Source of the DNA: Callorhinus ursinus
Lineage: Eukaryota; Chordata; Mammalia; Carnivora; Otariidae
DNA length: 64,000 bases
Assembly (NCBI RefSeq): GCF_003265705.1
Contig: NW_020312902.1
Span: 16,742,970-16,806,969, forward strand
Direction of reading: 5' to 3'
In this document: positions 52,540 through 62,999 of the stretch, in pieces
How the letters are laid out: the number at the start of each line of letters is the position of its first letter
How positions within the stretch are numbered: the stretch's first letter is position 1
Notes under the pieces: model-generated
What the model saw: the letters and a program-made list of their open reading frames with translations, nothing else
The model's database searches: none
What the model was told of the DNA's origin: nothing
Translations under genes and position numbers: made by a program

Positions 52540-53079
52540 CGGAGGGTGGGGCGGGGGTTGTTCACCACATTCTGCTTTGTCCACTCTGTACAAGTCAGAC
52601 CAAGGGAGAGCAGCAGCTTCAAGGATGAGTCTAAAGAATTCGGCCTGAGGTGAGGCCTTTCTTGCCAAATGTCTCAGCGGCTTGCTGGGGGTTAAGGGAA
52701 GGTGTGCTGCCTGTGGCTCAGTCTTTGCTCAGCCTTGGGACAGCTGGGCTGGGGGTGGGGTTGGGGGGGCGGCTTGTCTGGGTAACCCTGATCCTCAGGC
52801 TAGGGAAGACGTATTCTCCTAGGCCACCGGCTGCCTTTCCCAGCAGGACCCCTATCTCCCCCGCCAACCCCCTTCCCGGGAGGAACGCCACAGAGCCCAG
52901 GTGGGCTGAAACAGACGTCTCTGGTCCCAGACCTCCGATGCCCGGCTGGGCCAGAACTCAAGCCCCCCACCCTATCGTTCTTATTCCCCCCCCCCCCCGT
53001 TTCATCCAGCCAGCTCTGGGGGAGAGCAGGAGGCTGGCTGGGTGCAGTGCCGTGCTTCTGGGGACTGGGGGGCAGGGGA
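52538..53079. other. unique GC-rich DNA
   Basis: Contains G runs (about 52750-52770) and a C run (about 52986-52998). No exon recognised. Confidence 0.35.
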
Positions 53080-53320
53080 GTCCATTCAAATTGACAAAAA
53101 TAGAACATCAGCCTCATATCATTTTTCTCAAAACAAGATTTATTGAAGTTCTGTCGGTGAAAATCGCTGCTGTGTGGAACGCTTAACTTATAGATTAGAT
53201 TACTCAGTCGTGCCTTACTACATTTTTCATTAGAAAAATATTGGCTGGGAGAGTTTGACCTCATAATCTCTGCATTTTAAACAATAACCAGAGGAAAACC
53301 AAATAGAAGGCACAAGTTAA
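53080..53320. promoter_or_regulatory. candidate conserved non-coding element
   Basis: A sharply AT-rich block between two GC-rich regions with no repeat signature: 'gtccattcaaattgacaaaa', 'cctcatatcatttttctcaa', 'ttatagattagattactcag', 'catttttcattagaaaaata', 'tttaaacaataaccagagga'. One of the clearest enhancer-like stretches right of 50 kb. Inference only. Confidence 0.5.
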
Positions 53321-54114
53321 CGGGTTCCCCCCCCCCCCAGCATTTCCCCCTGGGAGAGATCAGAGCGAGGCCGGGAAGGGAACAGGAGCGGAATCTGCTG
53401 TGTGAGCAATTCCCCATCTCCCGACCCGCTCCCCAGAGGCTGCGGGAGGCAGCTGGGCGGGGAGGGCAGGAGCAAGGAAGGCCGAGCTGAGGCCTTGGGG
53501 CCTAGGCCCTGGCAGATCCCTGCTGGCGTGGGGGCGCTGGAGCTCTGCAGGGCCCAAGCCCGCGGGGGAGCTGTAGGGTGGTGTACACTCATCCCATGAA
53601 GAAGGGGCAGGACTCCCAGGAGGGAAAGGCTTTTTCTCTGCCCCAGGCAGTGCCCAGTCTAGTTGGGGAGACAGAGCAACAGACAAGACCCCAAAGAGTC
53701 CAGAATCTCAGGGCAACGGTGGGGCTCCATCCAGGCTACAAGAGTGAAGGGGAGGGGGCAGAACTACCCCTTTATCCCCCTCTGCCCAGGGAGGTGGGCA
53801 GTGTCCCTCTGGGAGGATTTAACGGAGGAGGAGGGAGCTTCTCCAAGGCTGGGCCAGCAGGGACCGTCTAGGCTGGCCTCAGGCATTCTCACTGTGCCTC
53901 TTCACCCAGGAGCAAAGGCTTCTGGGGGGACCTAGGCCTGAAGCCTACAGGCGGAGGGTAAGCATGGGGTGCTGGCTGGCTCCAGGGAAGGGCAGGGGAC
54001 TGCCCGGGTACAACTAGATCCCTGGCCATGTTAGACTGCTGATCCTGTTCCTCACAGAGCGGCACCCCCAACCCGTCTGTGTCTCGGTTTCTACTTTCTG
54101 AGGCTTTGGTGATT
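53321..54114. other. unique GC-rich non-coding DNA
   Basis: Starts with a C run at about 53327-53337. Nothing else recognised. Confidence 0.35.
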
Positions 54115-54270
54115 TCCAAGTTCTGACACAGTCATTAGTTACAAAGAGCAATTATTTTTTTTGTCATTAAGTCATTTTTTAAATGGCTCCGGGCGACATC
54201 ACAGAACAAAGAAACAAAATATCCATGAAAAGACTTAATCACAAATTACTAATTATTTCACCCCCTCCTC
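54115..54270. promoter_or_regulatory. candidate conserved non-coding element
   Basis: AT-rich block: 'cacagtcattagttacaaag', 'gagcaattattttttttgtc', 'attactaattattt' at 54245-54258, with 'ggctccgggcgacatcacag' between. It lies about 1 kb from the similar block at 53080 and could be part of the same enhancer cluster. Inference only. Confidence 0.45.
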
Positions 54271-55199
54271 CCTCCCAAAATCGTGAAATCTGAGCCCCAT
54301 GAAAAGGGAGAAGGTCTCCCCAGCCATGAGCTCTCCATGGCTCTTAGGCACCTAATCCATCATGGGGGGTGTATTTCCTGCCCTTCTCTGAGCCCCGGGT
54401 GGGGGGGTGGTGGTGGTGGCAAGGAGTCCCCCATTTCTGACCTCTGAAGTCACCTTCTGCCCATAGATACAACCTCAGCCAACAGTGGGGGGATTTGAAA
54501 GTGAGTGAGGGACCCCATCCAGAGCCCCCCACCTTGGGCCCCTCCTCCCAGGCCGGCATTCTCCCCAGCTGGCATTCCACTCTGGGCCCTTTGAAGCCTC
54601 AAGGGCCAGAGCAGAGGAGCCGCCCCCCTGCCGTGGGGCTCCTAGAGTCTCCAGCTGGAAAACAAGCCGGAGGAGGAAGTAATCCTGGAGGGGAAGCCCC
54701 TGAGCCCCCAAACGTGAGGAAATAAAATGTGTTTGACACCAAGATGTATGGGAGGAGGGGTAAGTCCAGGGTATGGGCCCCTCCATCCGGCCAGGCCTTC
54801 TCCTAGAGCTGACTGTGGTTTCCTTATCTGACCCTCGCTGAGTGAAAAAGGGGCTGCATGGAGGAGGCAGTCAGGGAAGCCCTGTCTCAGTTCGAGAACA
54901 AAGAAGGGTCTGCCAGGGGCATGGGTTCTGAGACAGGGCATCTCCTAGGAACTGCCCTCACTTGCCCTCTCTGCTCAACACCCCAGCTCCCCGTGAGGGT
55001 CAGCTTAGCAGTCATGGAAGGAAGATCCTATGAAAGATGGGCATTGCAGGTCCAGGGATGGGGCCCCTGAGGAGGAGGGGTTTGTGTCCAGGTGGGGGGG
55101 GCGCTGCTATGGGGTCCCCAACCCCAAAACCCAAGTAATCTCCCACTGGCTCTCTTCATACATCAACTCTAAACCCAACTCCAGAGTAAACCCCGTCCC
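54271..55199. other. unique GC-rich non-coding DNA
   Basis: No feature recognised apart from short G runs and GGT/GGC repeats near 54400. Confidence 0.35.
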
Positions 55200-55320
55200 A
55201 GCATTTTCATGCATTTAGCAAATGCTTCTCAGACACCTACTCTGTGCCAGGCTGCAGGAATCCGTGGGTGACCAAGAGAGACCTAGACCCCACCTTCATG
55301 GACACCTAGTTTACTTTTCT
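55200..55320 (-). repeat. L2 LINE 3' end, reverse strand
   Basis: 'catttagcaaatgcttctca', 'cacctactctgtgccaggct', 'caccttcatggacacctagt'. Confidence 0.65.
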
Positions 55321-55438
55321 TGAGTTTCATTTTCTTGAGAAGACCTGGATCAAAGAGAAAGTCAAAGCCATGCCCAGAGTCCCATCCGGTCTATGCTCTT
55401 TCCTTGGTCGTTTGGACAGGCGTCCTTGGTCGTTTTCT

Positions 55439-55634
55439 TTTTTTTTTTTTTAAAGATTTTATTTATTTATTTGAGAGAGAATGAGAGATAGAGAGCACGA
55501 GAGGGAAGAGGGTCAGAGGGAGAAGCAGACTCCCTGCTGGGCAGGGAGCCCGACGCGGGACTCGATCCCTGGACTCCAGGATCATGACCTGAGCCGAAGG
55601 CAGTCGCCCAACCAACTGAGCCACCCAGGCGCCC
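55439..55634 (-). mobile_element. Can-SINE with perfect 15-bp target-site duplication
   Basis: Poly-T start, 'taaagattttatttatttat', complement head 'gagccacccaggcgccc'. 'ccttggtcgttttct' is identical at 55424-55438 and 55635-55649. The word 'ccttggtcgttt' also occurs a third time at 55402-55413, before the insertion. Confidence 0.96.
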
Positions 55635-55649
55635 CCTTGGTCGTTTTCT

Positions 55650-56189
55650 GACTCCCCAGTCAGAATGTTCCCTTAAGTACGGGTCTCATATATCTCCTGG
55701 GTCCACTTCCCTGCCAGCCCTGGGCACCTGACTGAGGTGGAAATGGTCACAGGTGGCAAGAAAGAAGGCAGGCAGGCAGGCTTTTAATAAACAGAGCCTA
55801 CTTAAGTGTTTGTAGCCATTGTTCTTACCTCACATGACCAGGGAAGACCTTAAGTATAAATGTACAAAATATTGGAAGCATAGTCACTGTCCCAAGCAAG
55901 AGAGCTTAGAATTCAAATAATCATCCTTGGCCACACATAGATACTCACTCTCCTTTCATTGCTCGAACGGTCCTCTTTCACCCCTCTTAAAACCTTTCTG
56001 GCCGAAGAACATCTGGGAATATGCTGAGATTTGGGCTGCCTTTATTAAAGGCATTTCTTTAAAAGGAAGAGGCTTTTCTTGGAGGTTATCCACTCTACTC
56101 TCCTGCTGTCCAAGACTCTATGCTCAGATCTGTAGCATCCCTGAGGGGATAACCTGACTCTGAGTGTAGCAGAGACTGCTGGTTCTCCC
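55650..56189. other. unique non-coding DNA
   Basis: Nothing recognised. Confidence 0.35.
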
Positions 56190-56575
56190 CTTCTTTTTAA
56201 AATAACAAACCCCCAAAGTATTAGGTGAAACCTGGCCACCCAGTTTAGGACTACATTCCCCAGACTCCCTTGCAGCTAGGTGTGCCCAGGTATCTAGATT
56301 CTGGTCAGTGAGATGCAAGCAGAAGTCGTGTTCTACCTTCTGGGCTCAGCCCTTAAAAAGAAGGAGCTGACTCTCCACATTCTCTACTCCCCCTTTCCCT
56401 GGGTGTAAAATGGACATGGGAACTAAAGCATCCATCTTAGAGCTCAAGATGGAAACCGGGTATTGAAGATAGTGAAGCAGGAACAAAGAAGGAGGCGGTG
56501 GCCTCGACCCTGGAGTGCTTCCGCTTGGACTTAATGGGAAAGAGAAACAAACCATTTATGTGCTTAATCCACTGT
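56190..56575. repeat. ancient interspersed repeat, family not assigned
   Basis: 'aggactacattccccagact', 'cccttgcagctaggtgtgcc', 'ctggtcagtgagatgcaagc' and 'aatccactgtcacttt' match a widespread old mammalian repeat pattern I recognise but cannot name confidently. Confidence 0.5.
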
Positions 56576-56639
56576 CACTTTGTAATTTGCTTGCCTTCTT
56601 TCCTTTTGCCTCCCTGAACAAAGGAAAAGCAAATGATCT

Positions 56640-56960
56640 ATGGCAGCACTGTAGAGTGTAATGGGAACCACATGTGTTATTTAAAATTTTTCTAATAGAC
56701 ACCTTTAAAAAAAAATTAAACAGGTGACGTGAATTTTAGTAATCTATTTTATCTCACCCAATATGCCCACAATATTTTTTCAGCATGTGATCAATATAAA
56801 CAATTATTAAAGAGATGGTTCCCATTCTTTTCATCATGCTAAGTTTCCAAAACCAGGGTGTATCTTACACTCTCATCTCAGTTGGACTAGCTGAATTTCC
56901 AGTGCCCAGGAGCCACATTTATCTAGGAGGGTCAGGATTGGCCAGCACAGGTCGAAGGGA
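56640..56960. repeat. probable hAT-type DNA transposon fossil
   Basis: 'ccacatgtgttatttaaaat', 'taaacaggtgacgtgaattt', 'ttttatctcacccaatatgc', 'agcatgtgatcaatataaac' and 'gccaggagccacattta'-like end resemble a MER1-type non-autonomous DNA transposon. Confidence 0.55.
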
Positions 56961-57489
56961 ACTGCCAGAGGTTGAGCCAGTGAGGGACTGAGGACAGCCC
57001 TGAGCTACTGCGGCTAACGGCTAACGGTAACCAGTACCCCTGCTGCTACAAAGAGGGCCTTTTGGCAGTTAACCCATTTGTGGCCAGATATCTGGCCTAC
57101 CCATTGTGCTCTGGCTCCGACCCACAAGGAAAAACCTCTCTACCTTAGTTTCCTATACTGGACCCTAGAGAAGGGCTTTTTTAGGAAACATGTAGACCCT
57201 TAGGGAGATGGAGAAAGGGAAGGGAAAGTGGAGTGTGGCTTGCCCTCCAATCTCTACTTGGCCTATAATCAGGTGTGATCACAGAGGCATTAGGAGAAGG
57301 GGTCCTCCCTCCTAGCTCAGAGAAGCCCGGGGCCATGACACATTCCTCTGGAGCTTACCTGAAGGATCAGGTTCATCTCATATACTTGTTGGGATTAACA
57401 AAAGAACAATCATACTAAACAAAGGGAGTCCATATTAACCAATGTAATCCTTGTCACCAAGTCCTGCATCTGGACAGTTGGATATCTCT
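56961..57489. other. unique non-coding DNA
   Basis: 'ggctaacggctaacggtaac' at about 57013 is a small tandem duplication. Nothing else recognised. Confidence 0.35.
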
Positions 57490-57740
57490 ACCATTGTCAC
57501 AGCCACCTTCACTTGTGACCGTAATTATTATTACCACTACCCAGTGATACTATCATCACCCCCAAAATTATTGCTTCTGTCATGGCTAGTTTCATTATTA
57601 CCACGTTTCACTAGGACAGCAACCATCACCACCACCATCATGACTGCCCAGCACCCCATCCCTGCTGTCACCAGGGTTGTCCCATCACCATCATTATCAG
57701 CCTCACAGCCACAGCCACTTCTATCATCACCATAATAAGT
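57490..57740. repeat. degenerate CAN-trinucleotide (CAC/CAT/ATT) cryptic simple region
   Basis: Many imperfect three-base words ('accatcaccaccaccatcat', 'ccatcaccatcattatcagc'). Probably a decayed trinucleotide array. Confidence 0.6.
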
Positions 57741-59159
57741 ATTAGGATCTCCAACATCAACTTCGCCTCATTTTCTAAGGTCACCCCTAGCTTGTCCTTG
57801 TCCTAATTAGAAGACCTTGGAGTGTCCTCCAAATTTCCGCCTGGTCAAAATAATCCTGTTGTACCCCCTTGTACCTCAGCATCCCCCTCACTCAATCATT
57901 CTTGCCCCAGAATCAAGTTTTCATTGCCCTATTTGACCTTTCAGATTCTGGACTCTTGCCTACCCTGACCTGTCCTTTGAAATCTACAGTCCCTTTCTGC
58001 CTGCTTGAATGCTCTGGGTTTTGGACCCTTGGTTTATCTTTAACTCACAGCCACTTAGCCTTGGGCACTCTGCCGTTAGTTACAGAGGTCTGTCTGGTTA
58101 GACCTGGGGAGCTTGACATTGCCGAGTGCTCTCAGGGGACTAAGACCCTGCCAACACCTTTTCTTGGATTTTTGCTGAGTGAAAACAGGCTGTTTTTGTA
58201 TAGCTGGTTCCTAAAGGCTGATCTGATGACTCCCAAGCCCAGAGGAAGCTGGGAAAGGGTGTGTTTTGGCAGGACTTACCACAGACAAACCTAGGGCATA
58301 GAAGTGTGAGAGGAAGGAGAATAGGTTGAGGGGAGAGGACAAGCTCTTGACTCTCCCTGGTTTGTCCAGTGGAGATTACAGTAAGATGATGGCCCTCATG
58401 TATTTCCTTGCTGACCCCAGAAAGAATGGGAACACTGCTCTTTTGTGGTCATCTTGCGGTAGAGAGAGACCCTGGACATCTCATATCTCTTCCATGGACA
58501 GCGAGAGTTTGGGGGAGGAGGCTCCTCTAGTGTTAGTGATGGTGGCGGCCATGTCAGAGGCAGGAAGAGCTCTCATCTCTCCCCTCCTCGGTGCTCCAGC
58601 TGTGGTCACCAGTCACCCTCTTACCCTCCCAGGGATCCACAGGTACCCAGGTTTTCTGTAAGCAGTCAACCCATCCAGTTACACACCGTTCACAGGGAAG
58701 GAAAGGATGTGCATCTGGACTGAGTTTAGATCTCAGGGTGCATCTCTTGATCTGATCATGTTACCCTGAAGGAATGGACCTCCAATCCCTAGATCTGAAT
58801 AATATTTACCAGAGGGCTGGTGGTGAGGTAGGAAGGAGGGGACTAGATCCTTGTTTTCCATATATTTTGAGGCCAGACCCCTTCTCGATGCCCGGCAAGA
58901 GGTTCTGCCCAAGGCAAAAGGGGTTGATTTCCTGCCTATCTGCATAGAGGATGGGGTTGGTGGCTCCATGACATGTGACATCTGCCTACATACTGGGGAC
59001 AGCCAAATGCTCATAGTGACCTTCCTCCCAAATGCTGGGCCAAAGGATTGCAAAGTGACTCAGGGAAGTGGCCAGGTGGAAGGAAAAAAGGCAGCCACCT
59101 CTTGTCACTACAAGAGGACCCTCTGGTCATAGACATATCAGTTAATAAACACAACCTCT
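57741..59159. other. unique non-coding DNA
   Basis: No repeat family or exon supported. Forward frames at 57869-58294 and 58326-58661 lack recognisable domains. Confidence 0.35.
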
Positions 59160-59327
59160 GGGACACCTGGGTGGCTCAGTCAGATGAGCGACTTGGTTTT
59201 GGCTCAGGTCATGATCTTAGGGTCATGAGATGGAGCCCCAGTTTAGGCTCTGCACTAATCAGAGGGGATTCTCTCCCTCTCCCTTCGCCCCTGCCCCCAC
59301 CACATGCGTGCTCTAATAAAATCTAAA
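59160..59327 (+). mobile_element. Can-SINE, diverged
   Basis: 'gacacctgggtggctcagtc', 'ggctcaggtcatgatcttag', short tail. 'aataaacacaacct' before and 'aataaacacacct' after form the target-site duplication. More substitutions than other copies, so probably an older insertion. Confidence 0.9.
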
Positions 59328-59394
59328 ATAAATAAACACACCTAAGAAAAGAGGTAAAGTCCCCCCTCTCCCCTCTCTCATGCTTTCATTTGTT

Positions 59395-59530
59395 CCCCCG
59401 GTTCATTGAGCAACTACTATGTGCTGAGCACTGACTGAGCGGCACTTTAGAGATGCAGAGATGTACAAGACTTGGTTCTTATCCTTAAGGAGTCCTCAGC
59501 TGTCACCGAGAAAAGAATAAGGAAAAGGTG
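59395..59530 (-). repeat. L2 LINE 3' end, reverse strand
   Basis: 'gttcattgagcaactactat', 'gtgctgagcactgactgagc', 'agatgtacaagacttggttc' and 'aaggagtcctcagctgtcac'. Confidence 0.65.
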
Positions 59531-59559
59531 CCGCTGGCCTCTCCAGCTTGTCAAGGGTC

Positions 59560-59725
59560 AACCAAATGCCTGAGTCTGTCCCCCGGAGAGGGCGGCGGGC
59601 AACATTGCAGCAGGTAATGGATGAGCGCCGCTATGCCCTGACAGGGACATTGCCTGCGATTGGTTCCAGTCATCTATGGAGCCAAGCAGCTTTGAAAATT
59701 GCGGGAGGATGGTGACAGAGGAGGG
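59560..59725. promoter_or_regulatory. candidate conserved non-coding element
   Basis: CpG-retaining with 'ggcaacattgcagcaggtaa', 'tggatgagcgccgctatgcc', 'gcgattggttccag' (inverted CCAAT) and 'gctttgaaaattgcgggagg'. No repeat or frame. Inference only. Confidence 0.4.
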
Positions 59726-60399
59726 AAGCGCCCCCCCCCATCCTTAATCTATCCCGATCCCTCTCCTGAAAGAAGCAGGGGATGGTCTCCCATGGCCAGA
59801 AGCAGAGAAAATATCTTTGGCCTCTTCTCCCTGCTAGGCCGATGTCTGCACAGGCCGGAAATCATCCCCAGGGAAGAAGCACTGAGGGCCCTAGGAGAGA
59901 GGGCAGAGGCCAGAGGCAGGGGATTGTCAGCTCCTGAGGTCAGATTCCAGAGCAGACAGCATGCTGTCTGCCTTCTCCGACTCTGGAAGGATGGGAGTGG
60001 GGGTAGGAGAGGAGGGGAAATGTTAGGGTCCTTGTGGGCTAGGGGAGGTACCTCCAGGGTCTGACTGAGCACCCTCAGGACATTGTGTCCGAGCCTCTGC
60101 TGAGAAAGGGAGGCCGGAGGCAGTCACTGAGTGAGTGCGGCCCCCAGAGTTCCCAGAGTGTCCAAGCACAGTGCAGAGGTGAAGCTGGCCTTCTCCTCAA
60201 AGGTCTTCATGTCTTCAGGTCACCCCTATCTTTGGCCTATTTGGGGGTGAGGGCTTAGGAAGTAGGAGAAAAGAACCTTCTGGGGAACGCCAACGACACT
60301 CCCTTGCATGCACACACCCAGCAGATACACACAAACTCCTAGCTCAGGTCCGTATGTCCACACGCATGTGCACACAGAGATGAACACCTGCATCTGTCC
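59726..60399. other. unique non-coding DNA
   Basis: Nothing recognised. Overlapping frames on both strands over 59699-60072 have no domain. Confidence 0.35.
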
Positions 60400-60650
60400 C
60401 TATTCGTTCATTTAGTCATCCAGCAAATGAATGTGTGTGGAGCAACTCTCGGGCCCCACGCACTAGGCTAGGAGCTATAGTGTTACAGCCACGAATAAGA
60501 CAGACGTAGACAAGTGGCCTAGCCTCCAGGGGGCTTACAGCCTAGGAGGGGAGACAGAGAGTCCACAAATACTTACACAAGATTGCTACAGACACTGAAA
60601 TCATAAGTGTCATGGTGGAGAAAAGTCCTCTGGACTTTAAGAGAGTAAGG
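60400..60650 (-). repeat. L2 LINE 3' end, reverse strand
   Basis: 'attcgttcatttagtcatcc', 'agccacgaataagacagacg', 'agcctccagggggcttacag', 'ggggagacagagagtccaca' follow the reversed L2 order. Confidence 0.75.
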
Positions 60651-60829
60651 AACCCACCCCGTGCCTTCACCTAGTTAGGTGGATCGCACTCTGCACAAGT
60701 GGGGGGCTTGTGTCTTTGTGGAGGAAGGGGTATCTTTTTCTAATCCTCACAAAGTCACCTCATGGGCTGGCAGAGGCCTGAGATCTAGCCTAGTCGGGGG
60801 GTCAGTGTCACAGCTAATACCTCATACCC

Positions 60830-61185
60830 AATCTCATGATGTCTCAAGGCCAATGTCAGGGTGATTCTCACTGTCACACATACGGTATTATGCAATGCCC
60901 TGGCATGCTCTTGCTCAGTCCCCCACACCTATTCAACATCACCGCCAGGCTCACATGGGCTCCGCGCCCCTACTACAGACATGCCTTTGACATGCCCTTA
61001 AAGGGTCCTTGTATCACACGCAGATTCTCACACGGGAACTGTCACACGTGCAGACACAGCTCCACCACAGTGCCACATAATCCTTCACATCCTGTTACAC
61101 ATACATACGACTGCTCTCACACCATGTCACCCGTATGCCCACTGCTTCACTAGAGTTGCACACGGTCCCTCACACCCTGTTACAC
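60830..61185. repeat. degenerate CACA/CATA-rich stretch
   Basis: Non-identical CACA words over about 350 bases ('ctgtcacacatacgg', 'ctgtcacacgtgcagacaca', 'cctgttacacatacatacg', 'cctgttacacacaaac'). The phrase 'cacatcctgttacacat' / 'cacaccctgttacacac' recurs at about 61067 and 61170, suggesting a decayed minisatellite. Confidence 0.55.
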
Positions 61186-61214
61186 ACAAACACACACACA
61201 CACACACACACAGA
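61186..61214. repeat. (CA)n microsatellite
   Basis: Short clean CA array at the right end of the degenerate stretch. Confidence 0.9.
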
Positions 61215-61249
61215 GTCTCTCGCACACACAGGCGGCCACGCTCCTGTTA

Positions 61250-61450
61250 GGCTTCTGGAGACAGGCGTGTGCAGCCCCTGATCACAGCTAAATGTCAGCG
61301 AGTCCCTCTCCTCCCAGTTAGAGATGAATTGTTGCTCAGGAGATATTTCATCCTTAATGCCTCCTGCTTGAACTGGAGCATGCGTCTCAAGGAGGTTACG
61401 TTTTTCCCAATCCGTCTGCTGCCCCCCGGCTGGCTCAGGGAGCTGCCCTC
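61250..61450. promoter_or_regulatory. weak candidate conserved non-coding element
   Basis: 'cacagctaaatgtcagcgag', 'gatgaattgttgctcaggag', 'atttcatccttaatgcctcc', 'aaggaggttacgtttttccc'. Repeat-free, CpG-retaining. Inference only. Confidence 0.35.
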
Positions 61451-61699
61451 CTGCCTCTCAACTTTCATGGGGGGAGAGGAGAGCTCCCTCTCCCCTTACA
61501 GCCTCTCCTCATCCTTTCCCTCCCCGACAGCTCAGCTCCTGGCAAAAGAACAAAGCTTAGGCAGCCTCTCAGGCCCCGTCCCCAGCTCCCAGCACAGGAG
61601 GTCTCCCCAGATTCCAGGGGCCGTCGCCTGAGTGATGCTGGTGTGAGAGTAGACTGGTACAACCTTGCAGGAGGCCAGCCGGATAAGATATATCTACAG
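61451..61699. other. short unique interval
   Basis: Nothing recognised. Confidence 0.35.
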
Positions 61700-62265
61700 C
61701 CTCTACAAGGGGGATCCCTTTTGCCCCGGCAATGCCATATTCAGGAATGTACGGTAGGAAATGAGCAAGGATAGTCCAGACGGTTTAGCTTCAAGGGGCT
61801 CATCCCGGTTTATAAGGGTGAAAAATCAGGAACAACATCAACACCCTCCAGGAGGGATTGGCAGTGGCGGGACCATCAGTGGAAAAGCACGCAGCCATTA
61901 ACACGACGGCGTGGAAGAACATTCAGCATCATCGGAAGGGGTTTACACAAAATGTTGAGTAAAATAAGCAGGTTGCTTAAAACAGTATGTGCACCTAATG
62001 TGATGTGGGGACTGGGTGGGATCCTGAAGTCAGAAAAGGACATTTGTGGGAAAACCAGTAAAAGCCAAATAAAGTCTGGAGCTCAGTGAATCATAATATA
62101 CCAGCGCTGGCTTCCTAGCTCTGACAAATGTCCCCTGGTAATGCAGGATGTTACCACTGGGGGAAGCCGGCTAAGGGGCATATGGAAACGTGCTGTACTA
62201 TCTTTGTTAAGTTTTCTAGAAATCTAAGATTATTCCAAAATTAAAAGTTATTTAAGAAACCATTA
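61700..62265 (+). repeat. ancient L1M LINE 3' end
   Basis: 'aagcacgcagccattaacac', 'aaaataagcaggttgcttaa', 'tataccagcgctggcttcct', 'aatgcaggatgttaccactg', 'gtgctgtactatctttgtta' and 'ttattccaaaattaaaagtt' follow the order of an old L1 3' end. The left limit is uncertain. Confidence 0.75.
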
Positions 62266-62444
62266 TGTGATTCCCCCATTTTGTTTTTTTAAAAAAGTAC
62301 ATATTCATCAAGTTCTGAAAGACTACTCACCAATATGTTAACTTTAATAATATCTGAAGGGTGGGAGTACAGGCAATTTTAATTTAGTTTCATTTCGATC
62401 ATTTGATCATTTTGATAAACACATTTGGTCATTTTGATCATGTT
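62266..62444. other. AT-rich interval with ATCATTTTGATCA repeats
   Basis: 'tttgatcattttgat' and 'ggtcattttgatcatg' words recur at 62398-62441, a small imperfect tandem repeat. Confidence 0.45.
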
Positions 62445-62700
62445 CTTCTTTTCAGATTTATTGATATATAATTGAAATATAGCATTGTGTAAACTTAAGG
62501 TGTACAATGTGTTGACTGGACACACTTACATACTGCAATCTGATTACCACTGTAGCATTAGCTAACCCCCCATCATATCACATTATTACCATGTCTTTTT
62601 TGTGGTGAGAACATTTAAGATCTACTCTCTTTGCAATTTTCAGGTATACAATATGCTACCAGTAACTATAACCACAATGCTGTGCATCAGATCCCCAGAT
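62445..62700 (-). repeat. ancient L1M LINE fragment, reverse strand
   Basis: 'ttattgatatataattgaaa', 'aaggtgtacaatgtgttgac', 'cattattaccatgtcttttt', 'gtggtgagaacatttaagat' and 'ttcaggtatacaatatgcta' are the reversed 3' region of an old L1, ending in a T run at 62700. Confidence 0.8.
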
Positions 62701-62715
62701 TTTTTTTTTTTTAAT

Positions 62716-62999
62716 AAAGGAACATGAACTACTCGTGTAATTAAAAAACAAAACAGAACAAAAAAGCAAACTTGAGGAAACCCAATGGGGATGCTGAAAG
62801 CAGCTTAACTCCAAGCCACCCCACCCAGCCTCATCAGTGCCTGGGAGGTATTGAGCCCAGCCATTCTGGACAGTTTCTTTTACTTCTCTCCAAGCCACTA
62901 ATTGGCATGACCACCCCTCGCCCCTGGAAACTCCAGAATTTCAGAATCTGCGGTTCTCTTCTTTGATCCCAATCTCCTATCCTTTGCCTCACTCTTTTC
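62716..62999. other. short unique interval
   Basis: Nothing recognised beyond C/T-rich sequence leading into the L2 remnant. Confidence 0.35.
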
